Below are positions 27,648 through 37,501 of a DNA stretch of 64,000 nt, in pieces (within the stretch, counting starts at the first letter, position 1; the number at the start of each line of letters is the position of its first letter). This stretch comes from Pseudomonas viridiflava (GTDB lineage Bacteria; Pseudomonadota; Gammaproteobacteria; Pseudomonadales; Pseudomonadaceae): assembly GCF_900590755.1 (NCBI RefSeq), contig NZ_UUOC01000025.1, positions 186,001 to 250,000 on the forward strand. The letters are read 5' to 3'. The notes under the pieces are model-generated. The model ran no database searches. It saw nothing but the letters and a program-made list of their open reading frames with translations, and was not told the DNA's origin. The position numbers were made by a program, and so were the translations under genes.

Positions 27648-27729
27648 TGTAGGAGCTGCCGAAGGCTGCGAAAACGGCGCGCCTGACACACCGCTTCGCG
27701 ACCGTCGTAACCTCCGATTGCCCCTACAG
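27648..27729. repeat. Degenerate REP (CTGTAGGAGCTGCCGAAGGC family)
   Basis: The left arm TGTAGGAGCTGCCGAAGGCT is intact. The right arm has decayed to CGCGACCGTCGTAACCTCC...CCTACAG, so pairing is broken. Confidence 0.7.
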
Positions 27730-27758
27730 AATTCGCGTTCTATCAGGCAAATCCGGAT

Positions 27759-27848
27759 CTGTAGGAGTGAGCTTGCTCGCGATGCGGTGGGTCTGACGGT
27801 ACATTACCGTCTAACCTGACGCTATCGCGAGCAAGCTCACTCCTACAG
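27759..27848. repeat. REP/BIME palindrome (CTGTAGGAGTGAGCTTGCTC family)
   Basis: The 90-bp inverted repeat lies between the sulfate-binding protein gene and the convergent lipoprotein gene. Confidence 0.92.
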
Positions 27849-27872
27849 ATAAATCGTTTTTTCAGTCAGCTA

Positions 27873-28268
27873 TCAATTCCCGAACTGCTTCCCCAACCCC
27901 GCCGGCACGCCGCTGGAATCAGTTTCCTGCCATGGGCCGTTGCGGCTAGTGGACCAGGTCCAGCCGTTGCTCCAGCGGTAATAGGTACGCTGGCGGTAGA
28001 AGGTGTCGGTCTGGTCGTCCAGCACGTGCACGCCCAGACGGGCATCCCAGTGGCTGTTGCCACCCGGTGGCGGGGCGAAGTTGGCGGAGGTTTTCGGGCC
28101 TGCTGCCGGGGCTTTCGGGGTGACCGGGGCGGAGGGTTTGCCGGGTGTGGGTTTGCCCGGCAAGGTTTGAATCGGCTCCTGGCTGCGCGGCCCGGTGGGC
28201 TGGACCGCACACGCACTCAAGCCCATGACCAGACCCAACAAGGTAATACGTGCGGCTGCGCGATACAT
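27873..28268 (-). CDS. Small proline-rich lipoprotein, function unknown
   Basis: The 131-residue precursor has a lipoprotein signal peptide ending in LSAC (Cys20) and then a Pro/Gly/Lys/Thr-rich linker (about 25-75). A small C-terminal domain follows with aromatic residues (HWDARLGVHVLDD, TYYRWSNGWTWSTS). It lies 11 bp downstream of ccmI, so it may be the last gene of the ccm transcript, though lipoproteins are not part of the known maturation machinery. Confidence 0.82.
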   Translation of the reverse strand: MYRAAARITLLGLVMGLSACAVQPTGPRSQEPIQTLPGKPTPGKPSAPVTPKAPAAGPKTSANFAPPPGGNSHWDARLGVHVLDDQTDTFYRQRTYYRWSNGWTWSTSRNGPWQETDSSGVPAGLGKQFGN

Positions 28269-28279
28269 AAGCGTGCTCT

Positions 28280-29476
28280 CTACTGATCAGGGCTGTCGAT
28301 GGTCAGCGCCTGCAAGGCCGTGGTGTTACTCGCCAAGGGCTTGCCGCGGCCTATCCACTCGCCGGTGGTCGGCTGACCTGCGCGGGAGATCCGCGCCACG
28401 AGTTGGACTTGCGGAAAGTTAGACAGTTTCAGCTGCGGCATCATTGCATCTGCATCGCCGAGTTCGACTTCGGCAGGCAGGTCGGCCACGGTGACCCGCT
28501 TGACCGCCAAGGGCGCAGGCGGTCCGCCCACTGCGCGGGCAAAGATAAATACGCTGTCACCCGGCGCCACCTTGGCCTTGAGATCAGCGGCCAGATCAAC
28601 GCGGACCTTGATCGTCGCGCCCTTGGTCACTTCAGCCACAGGTTGCTCAGGTTTACCACCCAGCTTTTCGCTGGCCCGGGCAATCCCGCCTTCCAGTGCC
28701 GAGCGGGATGGATCCTGAGGCGGCAACACTGCCAGCAAGCGTTTCCAGTAATCCACCGCCTGCTGATAACGCTCGCCTTCGAAGGCAGCAATGCCCAGCA
28801 GACCGAGGCTGGTAACTTCCTTCGGGTCGCCTTTGAGAGCTTCAGCCGTCAGGTCCTGGACTTGCGGGGTAAATTTCTTGTTACTGGCGAAATACAACGC
28901 CTGGGCCCACTGGCCTAGCAACTCAGGCTGGCGACCCGCCAGAGCCACCGCACGTTCGAACATCGCTGCCGCATCACGGGGGCGATCCTGAGCCATGTAG
29001 GTGCGAGCCAGAAAGTAGAAGCCTTCGGCCGAGTCGGGCTGGGCTTTGACGGCGCGTTCGAGGCGGTCGGTCATTTCGGCGATGGAGCCCGGCGGCTGGG
29101 AAAACTCCCGGGTCAGCTCGACCTTGTCGCTGGCACCGAAATGCAGATAAAGGCCAAGGCCCAGCACCGGCACCAGAAGCGCCGCCAGCAAAGGCAAGGT
29201 TTTCCCCAGTTTCGAGGTCCGCAATGGCCCCGCACCTTCGGTATCGGCGAGCAATTCACGGGCAGCTTCAGCACGGCCGCTGTCCATCTGCTCGGCACTC
29301 AATACGCCTTCGATCTGCTGGGCTTGCAGTTCGGCGATGCGCTCCTGATACAGCGCAACGTTGAGGGCGGTGCGGTCTTCCTCGCTTTGCGCACGACGGC
29401 CGCGCAACACGGGGATCATCAGGAAACTCGTGGCCACCAGCAACAGCAGGCCGGCAGCTAGCCAGAAATCAATCAT
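28280..29476 (-). CDS. ccmI: Cytochrome c maturation protein CcmI (CycH)
   Basis: CcmI chaperones apocytochrome c to the heme-ligation complex. Two membrane segments (residues 4-22; about 95-115) bound a cytoplasmic loop containing [16 protein letters not shown]. The periplasmic part has TPR-like repeats ([46 protein letters not shown]) and a C-terminal beta domain near 300-398. At 398 residues it is typical for Pseudomonas. It overlaps ccmH by 4 bp. Confidence 0.94.
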   Translation of the reverse strand: MIDFWLAAGLLLLVATSFLMIPVLRGRRAQSEEDRTALNVALYQERIAELQAQQIEGVLSAEQMDSGRAEAARELLADTEGAGPLRTSKLGKTLPLLAALLVPVLGLGLYLHFGASDKVELTREFSQPPGSIAEMTDRLERAVKAQPDSAEGFYFLARTYMAQDRPRDAAAMFERAVALAGRQPELLGQWAQALYFASNKKFTPQVQDLTAEALKGDPKEVTSLGLLGIAAFEGERYQQAVDYWKRLLAVLPPQDPSRSALEGGIARASEKLGGKPEQPVAEVTKGATIKVRVDLAADLKAKVAPGDSVFIFARAVGGPPAPLAVKRVTVADLPAEVELGDADAMMPQLKLSNFPQVQLVARISRAGQPTTGEWIGRGKPLASNTTALQALTIDSPDQ

Positions 29477-29943
29477 TCGCGGTTCTTATCCAGCAGATTT
29501 GCGAGGCGCAGACGCTCCTCGTCGGAAAGCGCGTCGTTTTCCTGGCGACCCTGGCCACGACGACGCACGACAATCACCCCAATCACCAACAGCCCGCCCG
29601 CCAGCAAACCGGCAGGGCCAAACCAGAGCAGCCAGGTCTTGGCGCTCAGGGCTGGCTTGTAACGCACGAAATCGCCGTAGCGATCGACCATGAAGTCGAT
29701 GATCTGCTGATTGCTGCGGCCTTCGCCGAGCATGCGGAAAATCTCTTTGCGCAGGTCGGCGGCAATCGGCGCGTTGGAGTCGGCGATGTCCTGATTCTGG
29801 CACTTGGGGCAGCGCAGTTCTTTGGTCAGCTCGGCATAACGCGCCCGCTCGGCATCGTCGCGAAACTCGTAGGCGTCGATGGCGGCATGCGCCAGCGTGG
29901 CAATCCCGAGTGTCAGAGCAGCAGCGGCTAACAAACGCTTCAT
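29473..29943 (-). CDS. ccmH: Cytochrome c maturation thioredoxin-like protein CcmH (CcmL-type)
   Basis: CcmH helps reduce the CXXCH cysteines of apocytochrome c before heme attachment. The 156-residue precursor has a signal peptide (to about residue 20), the redox motif LRCPKCQN (Cys45, Cys48), a three-helix periplasmic domain and one C-terminal membrane anchor ([23 protein letters not shown]). It overlaps both ccmI and ccmG by 4 bp. Confidence 0.95.
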   Translation of the reverse strand: MKRLLAAAALTLGIATLAHAAIDAYEFRDDAERARYAELTKELRCPKCQNQDIADSNAPIAADLRKEIFRMLGEGRSNQQIIDFMVDRYGDFVRYKPALSAKTWLLWFGPAGLLAGGLLVIGVIVVRRRGQGRQENDALSDEERLRLANLLDKNRE

Positions 29944-30476
29944 TGCTTCGCCTCATCAACCAGGCCTTGATATAGACCGGCCAGCTGTTCACGCCACACG
30001 GTTTCATCTACTACACCTACAAACTTGTGGCGGATGATGCCCTTGCTGTCGATCAGGAAGGTTTCCGGTGCGCCGTAGACGCCAAGGTTCAAGCCAAGGC
30101 TGCCTTCGTCGTCGCGAATATTGAGCTGATACGGGTTGTGGAAATCCTTGAGCCACTTCAAGGCGTCGGCGTTGACGTCCTTGTAGTTGATGCCATAGAT
30201 CACCACACCCTGCTGAGCCAGTTTGTTCAACACCGGATGCTCGACCCGGCACGCCACGCACCAGGTACCCCAGACGTTGACCAGCGCCGGTTTGCCCAGC
30301 AGATCGGCCCGTGTGATGACTCTGTCGCTCTGCACATCACGCAGGGAGAACTCCGGGAACGGCTTGTCGATCAACGCCGAAGGCAGTTCGGCCGGGTCGA
30401 GATACAGGCCTCGATAGAGAAACACCGCGACCCCCAGGAAGATCGCCAGCGGCAGCAACAGAATCCAGCGTTTCAT
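29940..30476 (-). CDS. ccmG: Thiol:disulfide interchange protein CcmG/DsbE
   Basis: The membrane-anchored periplasmic thioredoxin supplies reductant for cytochrome c maturation. The 178-residue product has an N-terminal anchor (residues 3-22), the active site GTWCVACRVEHP (Cys73, Cys76), the cis-Pro region GAPETFLIDSKG and a C-terminal helix. Start and stop each overlap the neighbouring ccm genes by 4 bp. Confidence 0.96.
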   Translation of the reverse strand: MKRWILLLPLAIFLGVAVFLYRGLYLDPAELPSALIDKPFPEFSLRDVQSDRVITRADLLGKPALVNVWGTWCVACRVEHPVLNKLAQQGVVIYGINYKDVNADALKWLKDFHNPYQLNIRDDEGSLGLNLGVYGAPETFLIDSKGIIRHKFVGVVDETVWREQLAGLYQGLVDEAKQ

Positions 30477-32443
30477 ACCGCAGCCTCCAGGCCCAACGCA
30501 TCACGCACCTTGCTTTTGACTTTGACCCGATAACGCTTGTCCATCGCCGCCAGCACTCCGCCCAACGCAGTGATGAGGCCACCGAACCAGATCCAGCGCA
30601 CGAAAGGTTTGACGTGGACCCGCACCGCCCAGGCGCCGTTGCCCAGGGGTTCGCCCAGCGCCACATACAGATCACGGGTGAAACCGGCGTCGATGCCCGC
30701 TTCGGTCATCATTGATTGCTGCACGGTGTACAGGCGTTTTTCCGGGTGCAGGATGGTCACTTGCTTGCCGTCCTCAAGGACACGAACAGTGCCGCGATCA
30801 GAGGTGAAGTTCGGGCCCTGATAATGCTGGGCACCTTCGAAGACGAACATATAGCCGCCCAATTCCATGGATTCACCGGGCGCCAGACGCAGGTCACGTT
30901 CGGCGCTGTTCTGGCTGGACAACACCACGCCCAACGCACAGACCGCAATGCCGATGTGCGCCAGTTGCATGCCCCAGTAACTGCGGGTCATGCTGCGTGA
31001 ACCCTTGATCAAGCCTTTGTGACGGGTCTTGTCCAACAGGTCACGAACCCCGGCCAGCAATACCCAGGCTGCAAGCATGAAGGTCGCCATGACTGCCCAA
31101 TGGAAATCGTCCATGGCCAGCCCGGCGACAACTGCCAGCACTGCGCTGCCGATCAGTACCGGCGCGAGCATACCCGCCAGCCATTTGACCGGGGTGTCTT
31201 TCCAGCGCACCAGCACGCCAACCGCCATCACCACCATGAGCAGGCCCATCAAAGGCACGAACATCGCGTTGAAATACGGTGGGCCAACTGACATCTTCGC
31301 CCCGCTCACAGCATCCAGCACCAATGGATACAAGGTACCCAGCAGGATCATCGACGCCGCCACCACCAGCACCAGGTTGTTGCCCAGCAACAGGGTTTCG
31401 CGAGACCACAAACCGAAGCCGACATGGCTTTTCACCACCGGTGCGCGGAAGGCGAACAAGGTCAGCGACCCACCCACCACAAACAGCAGGAAAATCAGGA
31501 TGAACACGCCGCGCTCAGGGTCGGACGCAAAAGCGTGTACCGAGGTCAGCACCCCGGAACGCACCAGGAATGTTCCCAGCAGGCTCAGGGAGAACGCGGC
31601 GATGGCCAGCAGCACGGTCCAGCTTTTGAATACGCCGCGTTTTTCGGTGACGGCCAGCGAGTGAATCAACGCAGTGCCCACCAGCCAAGGCATGAACGAG
31701 GCATTTTCCACCGGGTCCCAGAACCACCAGCCGCCCCAGCCAAGCTCGTAATAGGCCCACCAGGAGCCCAAGGTGATGCCGACGCCGAGAAAGGCCCAGG
31801 CGGCGATGGTCCAAGGTCGCGACCAGCGCGCCCAGGCGGCATCGAGACGCCCACCGAGCAACGCGGCGATGGCAAAAGCGAAGGCGACCGAGAAACCGAC
31901 ATAGCCCATGTATAGCATCGGCGGATGGACGATCAGACCGATGTCCTGCAACAGAGGATTAAGGTCCCGGCCGTTGGCGGGCACTTGCGGCAGAATGCGC
32001 GAGAACGGGTTGGAGGTCAGGATCAGGAACAGCATGAAGCCGACGCTGATCATGCCCATCACCGCCAGCACCCGGGCCAGCATCACCTGCGGCAACTGCC
32101 GGGAGAAAATCGACACGGCGAAGGTCCAGGCACCGAGGATCAAGGCCCACAGCAGCAACGAACCTTCATGGGCACCCCAGACCGCGCTGAACTTGTAATA
32201 CCAGGGCAGCGCGCTATTGGAGTTTTCCGCTACGTAGGCCACGGAAAAATCGTCGGTCATGAACGCGTAAGTCAGGCAACCGAACGCGAAGATCAGGAAG
32301 CTGAACTGACCCCAGGCCGCCGGTTGCGCCAGGCCCATCCACATCCGGTCACCACGCCAGGCACCGATCAACGGGACGAAGGCCTGCACGACAGCGAAGC
32401 ACAGGGCCAGAATCATGGCCAGATGGCCGAGTTCAGGAATCAT
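30473..32443 (-). CDS. ccmF: Heme lyase subunit CcmF
   Basis: CcmF ligates heme from CcmE to apocytochrome c. This 656-residue polytopic protein carries the tryptophan-rich WWD motif (WGGWWFWDPVENASFMPWL, near residues 232-250) and about 14-15 membrane helices. It has periplasmic histidines such as HPPMLYMGYVG and a C-terminal periplasmic domain before the last helix. It sits between ccmE and ccmG in a tightly packed operon. Confidence 0.97.
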   Translation of the reverse strand: MIPELGHLAMILALCFAVVQAFVPLIGAWRGDRMWMGLAQPAAWGQFSFLIFAFGCLTYAFMTDDFSVAYVAENSNSALPWYYKFSAVWGAHEGSLLLWALILGAWTFAVSIFSRQLPQVMLARVLAVMGMISVGFMLFLILTSNPFSRILPQVPANGRDLNPLLQDIGLIVHPPMLYMGYVGFSVAFAFAIAALLGGRLDAAWARWSRPWTIAAWAFLGVGITLGSWWAYYELGWGGWWFWDPVENASFMPWLVGTALIHSLAVTEKRGVFKSWTVLLAIAAFSLSLLGTFLVRSGVLTSVHAFASDPERGVFILIFLLFVVGGSLTLFAFRAPVVKSHVGFGLWSRETLLLGNNLVLVVAASMILLGTLYPLVLDAVSGAKMSVGPPYFNAMFVPLMGLLMVVMAVGVLVRWKDTPVKWLAGMLAPVLIGSAVLAVVAGLAMDDFHWAVMATFMLAAWVLLAGVRDLLDKTRHKGLIKGSRSMTRSYWGMQLAHIGIAVCALGVVLSSQNSAERDLRLAPGESMELGGYMFVFEGAQHYQGPNFTSDRGTVRVLEDGKQVTILHPEKRLYTVQQSMMTEAGIDAGFTRDLYVALGEPLGNGAWAVRVHVKPFVRWIWFGGLITALGGVLAAMDKRYRVKVKSKVRDALGLEAAV

Positions 32444-32446
32444 GGT

Positions 32447-32914
32447 TCAACCCTGCTTCGATGGTGTTGAGGAAGGAGCAGGCGCTGCCTGACCGCTTTC
32501 CTTGAGCGCCTTGGTGACTTCAGGCGGCATGTATTTTTCATCGTGCTTGGCCAGCACTTCGTCGGCGACCACGACACCGTCGGCATTGAGTTTGCCGAGG
32601 GCGACGATGCCCTGCCCTTCGCGGAACAGGTCCGGGAGGATGCCGCGATAGGTGATGGTCACGGACTTGTTGAAATCGGTGACGATGAATTTCACGTCGA
32701 GGGAATCGGAAGAGCGCTGCAACGAACCCTTTTCCACCATGCCACCGGCCCGAATGCGCGTGTCATGAGGCGCTTCGCCGCTGGCGATCTGGGTCGGGGT
32801 GTAAAACAGATTGATGTTCTCTTTCAGGGCGCTCAGAGCCAGAGTCACGGCGATGCTGACACCGGCGAGTATCGCCACGATGATCAACAGACGCTTTTTA
32901 CGCAGCGGATTCAC
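32447..32914 (-). CDS. ccmE: Heme chaperone CcmE
   Basis: CcmE binds heme covalently in the periplasm and hands it to CcmF. The 155-residue protein has one N-terminal membrane anchor (about residues 9-28) and an OB-fold domain. The heme-binding His124 and Tyr128 lie in [13 protein letters not shown], and a Pro/Ser-rich tail follows. It overlaps ccmD by 4 bp and lies 3 bp before ccmF. Confidence 0.97.
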   Translation of the reverse strand: MNPLRKKRLLIIVAILAGVSIAVTLALSALKENINLFYTPTQIASGEAPHDTRIRAGGMVEKGSLQRSSDSLDVKFIVTDFNKSVTITYRGILPDLFREGQGIVALGKLNADGVVVADEVLAKHDEKYMPPEVTKALKESGQAAPAPSSTPSKQG

Positions 32915-33087
32915 TTCTGGTTCTCCCAGCGCAGGCGTCGCGCCTCTTGTTGCAGGTAACGCCGACGCGCCAGCAACGGCAGCGCCACATTAATAGCCAG
33001 GCCCAGAAAGCAGATGCCATAGGCCGACCAGACGAACAGGCCATGATGCCCCATGGCCAGGAAATCGCTGAATGAATCAAATTTCAT
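32911..33087 (-). CDS. ccmD: Heme exporter subunit CcmD
   Basis: This is a 58-residue single-span membrane protein that stabilises the CcmABC-CcmE complex. It reads [20 protein letters not shown], then a hydrophobic helix and a basic [15 protein letters not shown] tail, typical of CcmD. The start ATG at 33087 overlaps the ccmC stop; the longer frame to 33252 belongs to ccmC shadow sequence. Confidence 0.93.
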   Translation of the reverse strand: MKFDSFSDFLAMGHHGLFVWSAYGICFLGLAINVALPLLARRRYLQQEARRLRWENQK

Positions 33088-33896
33088 TGTGCGTTCTCCC
33101 TGGCTGGCGGCTGGCCCAGACTTTTCAGCACTTCGGCCTTGACCCAACTCGCTCGGGACTCGCGCTTGAGCACTTCCAGGCGCATGCGCAGCAGCAACAC
33201 CGCGCCGAAGAAGCAGTAGAAACCCAGCACGGTGAACAGCAACGGCAGCCACATTTCAGCGGGCATCGCCGGTTTTTCGGTCAGGCTGAAGGTTGCACCC
33301 TGATGCAGGGTGTTCCACCACTCCACCGAGTATTTGATGATCGGGATATTGATCACACCGACGATGGCCAGCACCGCGCAGGCCTTGGCGGCGCTGTCGC
33401 GATTGCTGATGGCGTTCCCCAGCGCGATCAGACCGAAATACAGAAACAGCAGGATCAGCATCGACGTCAGCCGCGCATCCCAGACCCACCACGAACCCCA
33501 GGTCGGTTTGCCCCAGATCGCGCCGCTGATCAAGGCAATCGCAGTCATCCAGGCGCCGATGGGCGCGGCACTTTGCAGGGCGACGTCGGCCAGTTTCATC
33601 TTCCACACCAGGCCGACCACGCCACAGACCGCCAGCATCACGTAGCAGGACTGGGCCAGCATCGCGGCTGGCACGTGGATATAGATGATGCGAAAGCTGT
33701 TGCCTTGCTGATAATCCGGCGGCGCGAACGCCAGGCCCCAGACCACACCGATACCGATCAGCAAGACGGCGGCAATACTCAGCCAGGGCAGCAAACGCCC
33801 GCTGATGCCATAGAACCATTTTGGTGAACCGAGCTTGTGGAACCAGGCCCAACTCACCCCGCGTTTAGCGTTGTCTTTCATCACGCTGCCTTTCAT
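33084..33896 (-). CDS. ccmC: Heme exporter/heme-handling protein CcmC
   Basis: CcmC presents heme to CcmE. The roughly 270-residue, six-helix protein has the WWD motif [13 protein letters not shown] and conserved histidines in YIHVPAAM and NTLHQGATF. The ATG at 33896 is preceded by AGAAGG seven bases away. A second ATG at 33878 has an almost identical leader (AAAGGCAGCGTG), so the start region looks tandemly duplicated and either could be used. Confidence 0.95.
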   Translation of the reverse strand: MKGSVMKDNAKRGVSWAWFHKLGSPKWFYGISGRLLPWLSIAAVLLIGIGVVWGLAFAPPDYQQGNSFRIIYIHVPAAMLAQSCYVMLAVCGVVGLVWKMKLADVALQSAAPIGAWMTAIALISGAIWGKPTWGSWWVWDARLTSMLILLFLYFGLIALGNAISNRDSAAKACAVLAIVGVINIPIIKYSVEWWNTLHQGATFSLTEKPAMPAEMWLPLLFTVLGFYCFFGAVLLLRMRLEVLKRESRASWVKAEVLKSLGQPPARENAQ

Positions 33897-33966
33897 CAAG
33901 CTGCCTTCTCACGGTGTTGCTCGGGTTTGCTGCTGACTGAAAACCGTCAGTCGCGCACAACCTCAA

Positions 33967-34638
33967 TTATTCGCCGACGCTGATCTTCAAGCCAGCTGCG
34001 ATGGCAAAGGGTGTCAGAGTGACCGCCAGCGCGGTCAGGCTACCAAGCCAGAGCAGGTAGCCGGTGGCGGGCATGCCTTGCAGCGCCGCCTGCAAAGCAC
34101 CGCTGCCGAGGATCAATACCGGGATGTACAACGGCAGGATCAACAAGGCCAGCAGCAAACCGCCGCGCTTCAGACCGACCGTCAATGCCGCACCCACCGC
34201 GCCCAGCAGGCTCAATATCGGCGTGCCCAGCAGCAAGGACAGCAACAGCACCGGCAGGCATTGAGTCGGCAAACCGAGCATCAGGGCCAGAAGCGGCGCC
34301 AACAATACCAGTGCCAGCCCGGAAAAGGCCCAATGTGCCAGCACTTTGGCCAAAACCAGCAAGGACAGCGGATGGGCCGACAACACCCACTGCTCCAGAG
34401 AACCGTCCTCGAAATCACTGCGAAACAGGCCATCCAGCGACAACAGCACCGACAACAACGCTGCTACCCAGACTAAACCCGGCGACAGGGTTTGCAATAA
34501 TTGCGTCTCCGGACCGACCGCCAGCGGGAACAAGGCGATGACAATCGCGAAGAACACCAGTGGGTTGGCCAGCTCCGCCGGACGCCGGAATAACAGACGA
34601 GCTTCGCGGGCGACGAGCAGGGTAAACACATGACTCAT
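33967..34638 (-). CDS. ccmB: Heme exporter permease CcmB
   Basis: CcmB is the membrane subunit paired with the CcmA ATPase. It has 223 residues and about six helices, the N-terminal [21 protein letters not shown] typical of the family, and [15 protein letters not shown]. The ATG at 34638 overlaps the ccmA stop by 4 bp, so translation is probably coupled; a start three codons upstream is less likely. Confidence 0.96.
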   Translation of the reverse strand: MSHVFTLLVAREARLLFRRPAELANPLVFFAIVIALFPLAVGPETQLLQTLSPGLVWVAALLSVLLSLDGLFRSDFEDGSLEQWVLSAHPLSLLVLAKVLAHWAFSGLALVLLAPLLALMLGLPTQCLPVLLLSLLLGTPILSLLGAVGAALTVGLKRGGLLLALLILPLYIPVLILGSGALQAALQGMPATGYLLWLGSLTALAVTLTPFAIAAGLKISVGE

Positions 34639-35276
34639 ATGGCCCATTGCCCCAGATCAATGTCGCGATAACCGGCCGGTGTGCGGCTGAGGGTGTGGTG
34701 GGTGGTCAATACGATCATGCCGCCCCGTTCGCAATGCTCCGCGAGGTGCCCCTCCAACTGCGCCACGCCTTGCTTGTCCAGCGCGGTGAAGGGTTCATCC
34801 AGAATCCAGATCGGCGGGCTGTCCAGATACAGTCGCGCCAGGGCTACTCGTCTTTGTTGCCCGGCCGACAAGGTGTGGCACGGCACATCTTCGAAGCCAC
34901 GCAGGCCAACCGCTTGCAGGGCCTGCCAGATCGCGGCGGACTCGGCCGGACGGTGCAGCGCGCAGAGCCAGGAGAGGTTTTCCACCGGTGTCAGCAAATC
35001 CTTGATGCCAGCGGCATGGCCAATCCACAGCAGGTTGCGTGCAAGCTCCACGCGCTGCTCGCTCAAGGGCTGGCCATTGATCAGCACCTGCCCGGCCGTT
35101 GGCTGCATGAGACCCGACAGCAAGCGCAACAGGCTGGTTTTACCGCTGCCATTAGGCCCGCTGATCTGCAGCATGTCACCGGCGTGCACTTGCAGGTCCA
35201 GATGCTCGAAAAGCATCCGCCAATCGCGCTCGCACGCCAGGCCATCGGCTTGCAGAAGAGGTGTAGAACGAGTCAT
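34635..35276 (-). CDS. ccmA: Heme exporter ATP-binding protein CcmA
   Basis: This is the ABC ATPase that drives release of holo-CcmE from CcmC. The 213-residue protein shows Walker [15 protein letters not shown] (near residue 40), the signature [14 protein letters not shown], Walker [13 protein letters not shown] and a switch His in LTTHH. It is the first gene of the ccmABCDEFGHI operon and is divergent from the fliK-like gene at 35486. Confidence 0.97.
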   Translation of the reverse strand: MTRSTPLLQADGLACERDWRMLFEHLDLQVHAGDMLQISGPNGSGKTSLLRLLSGLMQPTAGQVLINGQPLSEQRVELARNLLWIGHAAGIKDLLTPVENLSWLCALHRPAESAAIWQALQAVGLRGFEDVPCHTLSAGQQRRVALARLYLDSPPIWILDEPFTALDKQGVAQLEGHLAEHCERGGMIVLTTHHTLSRTPAGYRDIDLGQWAI

Positions 35277-35377
35277 TCAGGGTTCCCAGTCGCATCAGAA
35301 CACAGCCACCGAGACGCGGTCTGAAGAAATGGCTGTTCAAGTCAGCTTTAAAACGGCCGTTATATGGGTGCAGCTCT

Positions 35378-35410
35378 ATTGCACCTGCATTACATCTGCA
35401 TTGCATCTAA
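35378..35410. repeat. Three 11-bp direct repeats between ccmA and the fliK-like gene
   Basis: ATTGCACCTGC, ATTACATCTGC and ATTGCATCTAA are contiguous, one helical turn apart. They lie about 75 bp before the plus-strand gene start and about 100 bp before ccmA, within a divergent promoter region. Confidence 0.6.
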
Positions 35411-35485
35411 GCCCCCCTATGACGGGGCGGCATTATACATGTCATGTCCCGCTGCAAGAGGGCATTTTCAACAGGTCGCGATTCC

Positions 35486-37150
35486 ATGACAGCTGACATC
35501 ACCAGCCTCCAGCCGACGACAGCGGCCTCTGCCTTGAACCGCGCGGGCCTTTCCCCGGTTCAGGTGCTCAAGCTGACGCAGCCGGTGGAGAACCTCGTGC
35601 CACCCGGTGAAACCGTCGAAGCCGAGGTGGTCAGCCTCAAACAGTTGCAGCAGAACTTTCAGTTGCTGATCAAAATCGCCCTGAGCAACGGCGGCCAGAC
35701 CAGCATCAACGTCACCACTCCCCTGCCCCTCACGCCGGGCACCACCGTGCTGGTGTCGCAAGCATCGCCCAATACGCTGACCATGAGCATGCAGCAGATC
35801 AATGCAGCGTTGAATAACGTGCAAACCAGCATCGACACGGAGAAACTGCCCGTTGGCACCCTCCTGCAAGCGCGGGTTTTGACGTCTCAGGTGGTGGCCG
35901 AGGTTGTCGATCAACTGACGGGGAAATCTGCGCCGCTGCCAAATGCGCTGCCAGGCGCTATCCCGGGCATGCCGACGTCTGCGCAAGCCGCACAACCGGC
36001 GCTCTATCGCTCGATCGTGATCCTGCTCAATACCGCACTGGCCGGCACCAGCCTGACCATCGAAAGCCCGCAACCCCTGAGCCCCGGGGCCTTGCTCAGC
36101 GCTCAGGTGCAAGGCAAACAGGCGGTGAACTTCGTGCCGCTGCCAAACAATCTGGACCAACTGGCGGTCACCCAACAGCTGACTACCCAGCAGAACCGTC
36201 AGGGCTCACTGGATGTGCTGATCAACGCCCTGCGTAATTTGCCCCAGAACAGCCCGACGATTCCCGCGCCATTGCAGGCCAGCGTCAACCAGTTACTGGC
36301 AAATCTGCCGGACATTGAACAAATGACTACGCCACGGGGTGTGGCACAGGCGATCAGTAACAGCGGCCTGTTCCTGGAGACCCGGCTGCTGACCGGCTTC
36401 AACCCGGCGACCATGCCGGACCTGAAGGCCAATCTGCTGCAGGTCGTCGCTCAGCTTTTGCCGGGCTTGCCGGACAGCGCCAGCTACAACGCAGCCGCCG
36501 CTTCCAACATGTTGACGCGCACCATGCCCGGGGTTTTGCGCAGCGCGCTGGGCACGCTGGGGCTGGTCGCGCCACCCGCTCTGCCCATCAACTTCCCGCT
36601 GCCCTCGCGCTCGGTAAAAGGCGGTGGCAAGGATGACGATCTGGAAATCCTACTCAAGCTGGCAGCAGGTGCTATTTCCCGGCTGCAAAGCCATCAGCTG
36701 GGGAGCCTTGAGCAGACCCGCAGCACGTCCGAAGGCAATCTGCAGACCACTTGGCAATTGGAGATTCCGGTGCGTTACGGTCAGGACATCATGCCGTTGC
36801 AAGTGAAAGTGCAACGCGAAGACACGCCCGAAGAGGACAAGACCGACGACAAGAGCAGCGGCGAAATCAAAGAGAGCCGGGAGAAACTCTGGAAGATCGA
36901 GTTGGCATTCGATCTGGAGCCGCTGGGCGCAATGCAGGTCCAGGCACAACTGATTCGCGGCAGCCTGTCGAGCCAGCTCTGGGCTGAACGCCCGGACAGC
37001 GCTGCATTGATCAATCAGGAATTGGATTACCTGCGCGAGCGGCTGGTGGCGTCCGGCCTGGAAGTGGGCGAACTGGCCTGCAACCACGGCGCTCCGCCTC
37101 AGGGCAAGCGCACGACCCTTGAACAACGCTGGATAGACGAGAACGCCTGA
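35486..37150 (+). CDS. Flagellar hook-length control FliK-like protein
   Basis: The 554-residue protein has a polar, Gln/Pro/Leu-rich N-terminal half without a clear fold and a C-terminal domain (from about 410) resembling the Flg_hook domain of FliK: LQTTWQLEIPVRYGQDIMPLQVKVQ, KIELAFDLEPLGAMQVQAQL, then an LREEL-like helix. The start is ATG at 36 bp into the longest frame. It ends one base into the flhB-like gene, an unusual FliK/FlhB-C pair distinct from fliK at 59391. It may influence hook or another export function; the role is unproven. Confidence 0.85.
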   Translation: MTADITSLQPTTAASALNRAGLSPVQVLKLTQPVENLVPPGETVEAEVVSLKQLQQNFQLLIKIALSNGGQTSINVTTPLPLTPGTTVLVSQASPNTLTMSMQQINAALNNVQTSIDTEKLPVGTLLQARVLTSQVVAEVVDQLTGKSAPLPNALPGAIPGMPTSAQAAQPALYRSIVILLNTALAGTSLTIESPQPLSPGALLSAQVQGKQAVNFVPLPNNLDQLAVTQQLTTQQNRQGSLDVLINALRNLPQNSPTIPAPLQASVNQLLANLPDIEQMTTPRGVAQAISNSGLFLETRLLTGFNPATMPDLKANLLQVVAQLLPGLPDSASYNAAAASNMLTRTMPGVLRSALGTLGLVAPPALPINFPLPSRSVKGGGKDDDLEILLKLAAGAISRLQSHQLGSLEQTRSTSEGNLQTTWQLEIPVRYGQDIMPLQVKVQREDTPEEDKTDDKSSGEIKESREKLWKIELAFDLEPLGAMQVQAQLIRGSLSSQLWAERPDSAALINQELDYLRERLVASGLEVGELACNHGAPPQGKRTTLEQRWIDENA

Positions 37151-37473
37151 TGAGCCAAGCCGAGCAGACACCGCGTCAGGCGATTGCCTTGACCTATGAT
37201 GGCCAGCACACGCCGACCCTGAGTGCCAAGGGTGACGATCAACTGGCCGAGGCGATTCTGGCCATTGCCCGGGAACATGAAGTGCCGATCTATGAAAACG
37301 CCGAGTTGGTGAAGCTGCTGGCGCGGATGGATCTGGGCGATAGCATTCCTGAGCCGTTGTATCGGACGATTGCGGAGATTATTGCGTTTGCCTGGCATTT
37401 GAAGGGCAAGTTTCCGGTGGGGCAGGATCCGGATGCGCCGCCGGTGGAGCGGGATATTACGCCGAAGTGGTGA
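37150..37473 (+). CDS. Stand-alone FlhB C-terminal-domain protein (FlhB2/YlqH-like)
   Basis: At 107 residues it corresponds to the cytoplasmic domain of FlhB after the NPTH cleavage site: AIALTYDGQHTPTLSAKGDDQLAEAILAI parallels VALKYDPEQGG...VAKGVDFVALKI in full FlhB. No membrane segments or NPTH are present. The start overlaps the fliK-like stop by 1 bp. Such proteins can partly replace the FlhB tail in export switching in other bacteria; whether it does so here is unknown. Confidence 0.9.
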   Translation: MSQAEQTPRQAIALTYDGQHTPTLSAKGDDQLAEAILAIAREHEVPIYENAELVKLLARMDLGDSIPEPLYRTIAEIIAFAWHLKGKFPVGQDPDAPPVERDITPKW

Positions 37474-37501
37474 ATGGGGTAATCATGGGCTCTGACTCCG
37501 T

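Noticed and set aside
19942..27848. Regularly recurring palindromes as a CRISPR array
   Set aside because: The repeats are kilobases apart and are inverted REPs, not short direct repeats with uniform spacers; no cas genes are present.
35411..35428. CCCC...GGGG element as a terminator between ccmA and the fliK-like gene
   Set aside because: The stem is only about four pairs, has no T run, and lies in a divergent promoter region.
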